Below are positions 6,497-7,100 of a stretch of DNA of 7,100 nucleotides, piece after piece (position 1 is the stretch's first letter; each line of letters starts with the position of its first letter). The stretch comes from Balneolaceae bacterium (GTDB lineage Bacteria > Bacteroidota > Rhodothermia > Balneolales > Balneolaceae), in contig SLGA01000142.1 of the NCBI GenBank assembly GCA_007123985.1, forward strand, positions 1 through 7,100, in the 5' to 3' direction. The notes beneath the pieces were generated by a model. It saw only the letters and a program-made list of their open reading frames with translations, ran no database searches and was not told where the DNA came from. Both the position numbers and the translations under genes were made by a program.

Positions 6497-7100
6497 GTGG
6501 AATCACTAAAAAAACTGAATCAATACTTAAAGAGGTATAAGGGAACCATTATTCTTGGTGGGATATTTCTGACTGCCTCTAATTTTTTCCTGATCTGGAT
6601 ACCGGTACTGATACGCCAAACCATGGATGAAGTGGAAGCGCTCGGTGCTGATCAAACCGGCGAATATTCCTCACTATTTACAATTCTCTTTTCAAGTGAA
6701 GCAGGCGCAGTTCTTGCCTACAATTCGTTGTTGCTTATCGGTACAGTAATTCTCTATGGTCTTTTGCTCTTCGCAACCCGCCAAACATTGATCGTGAGTT
6801 CAAGAAAGATTGAATTTGATATCCGTAACACCATTATGGATAAGCTTCTGCAGTTACCACAGAGATTCTTTTCTGCAAACAGAACCGGCGAGATATATGT
6901 ACGGGCAACGGAAGATGTTGGAAGAGTGAGGGAATATTTCGGGCCTGTACTCATGTATACGATCAACACAATTACCCGTGCTGGTTTCATTATCACTATG
7001 ATGATTTTTGTAAATTCAGAGCTCACTTTTTGGGCTCTTCTGCCGTTGCCTTTTTTGTCGGCTTTTGCGTATTGGGTGAGTGGTTTTATTAATAAATATC
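6497..7100 (+). CDS. ABC exporter subunit, transmembrane domain (MdlA/MsbA-like), 3' end cut by the window
   Basis: The first 201 codons of an ABC-type exporter half-transporter, reading open to the window edge. Hydrophobic segments lie at about 16-36, 74-94, 150-172 and 177-198. Between them is the cytoplasmic coupling region EFDIRNTIMDKLLQLP (106-121) with RFFSANRTGEIYVRATED (123-140) and VREYFG (144-149), which is diagnostic of the ABC transmembrane domain (type-1 exporter fold). The ATPase domain with Walker A, signature and Walker B motifs should follow outside the window. Residues 43-72 form a fairly long loop between helices 1 and 2. The start is GTG, the only usable start after an in-frame TGA at 6467-6469; no Shine-Dalgarno sequence is seen. 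Lipid, peptide or drug export are all possible; MdlA-like members usually pair with a second half-transporter encoded next to them. Confidence 0.85.
   Translation, partial: MESLKKLNQYLKRYKGTIILGGIFLTASNFFLIWIPVLIRQTMDEVEALGADQTGEYSSLFTILFSSEAGAVLAYNSLLLIGTVILYGLLLFATRQTLIVSSRKIEFDIRNTIMDKLLQLPQRFFSANRTGEIYVRATEDVGRVREYFGPVLMYTINTITRAGFIITMMIFVNSELTFWALLPLPFLSAFAYWVSGFINKY

Noticed and set aside
6754..7026. Minus-strand frame of 90 codons at the right end
   Set aside because: It is antisense to the ABC transmembrane domain, whose motifs are clear in the plus-strand frame starting at 6497.
1..7100. CRISPR array, tRNA/rRNA, insertion sequence, integrase, toxin-antitoxin or defence island
   Set aside because: No repeat-spacer pattern, RNA-gene signature, transposase or integrase motif or defence-protein motif was seen on either strand.

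Overview
The window is moderately AT-rich, gene-dense bacterial DNA. It holds six complete protein genes and the 5' part of a seventh. Most starts lack a convincing Shine-Dalgarno sequence and three or four use GTG or TTG. One intergenic region carries a TTTG/TAATTTTG promoter-like pair. With the protein style, this points to the Bacteroidota/Balneolota (FCB) side of the tree. That is a judgement from sequence style, not a database result.

Layout. (1) 51-2291, plus strand: a tightly packed, probably co-transcribed trio. It comprises a 4'-phosphopantetheinyl transferase, a divergent MEMO-family protein that seems to have lost most of its metal-site residues, and a Rossmann/DUF2520 oxidoreductase-like protein whose ATG overlaps the preceding stop (ATGA). 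(2) 2308-3681, minus strand: a YfcC/DcuC-type membrane carrier, convergent with the trio and separated from it by 16 bp. (3) 3682-3834: a divergent promoter region. (4) 3835-5202, plus strand: an AtuA-like (DUF1446) protein. (5) 5203-5354: a repeat-bearing intergenic region with three phased copies of a 10-bp word, a 12-bp inverted repeat and a possible short leader ORF. (6) 5355-6389: a renalase-like FAD/NAD(P)-binding oxidoreductase. (7) 6390-6496: a 107-bp spacer with an 8-bp-stem inverted repeat. (8) 6497 to the window end: the transmembrane part of an ABC exporter subunit, cut off by the window edge before its ATPase domain.

The genes look like ordinary chromosomal housekeeping and accessory metabolism. 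There is no transposase, integrase, CRISPR array, RNA gene, phage gene or recognisable defence system. The carrier and the AtuA-like gene share a divergent intergenic region and could serve related carboxylate metabolism, but no other pathway gene is present to support this. The most unusual items are the apparently inactivated MEMO-like protein coupled to the DUF2520 gene, and the structured leader ahead of the renalase-like gene. I do not see a convincing new multi-gene system.
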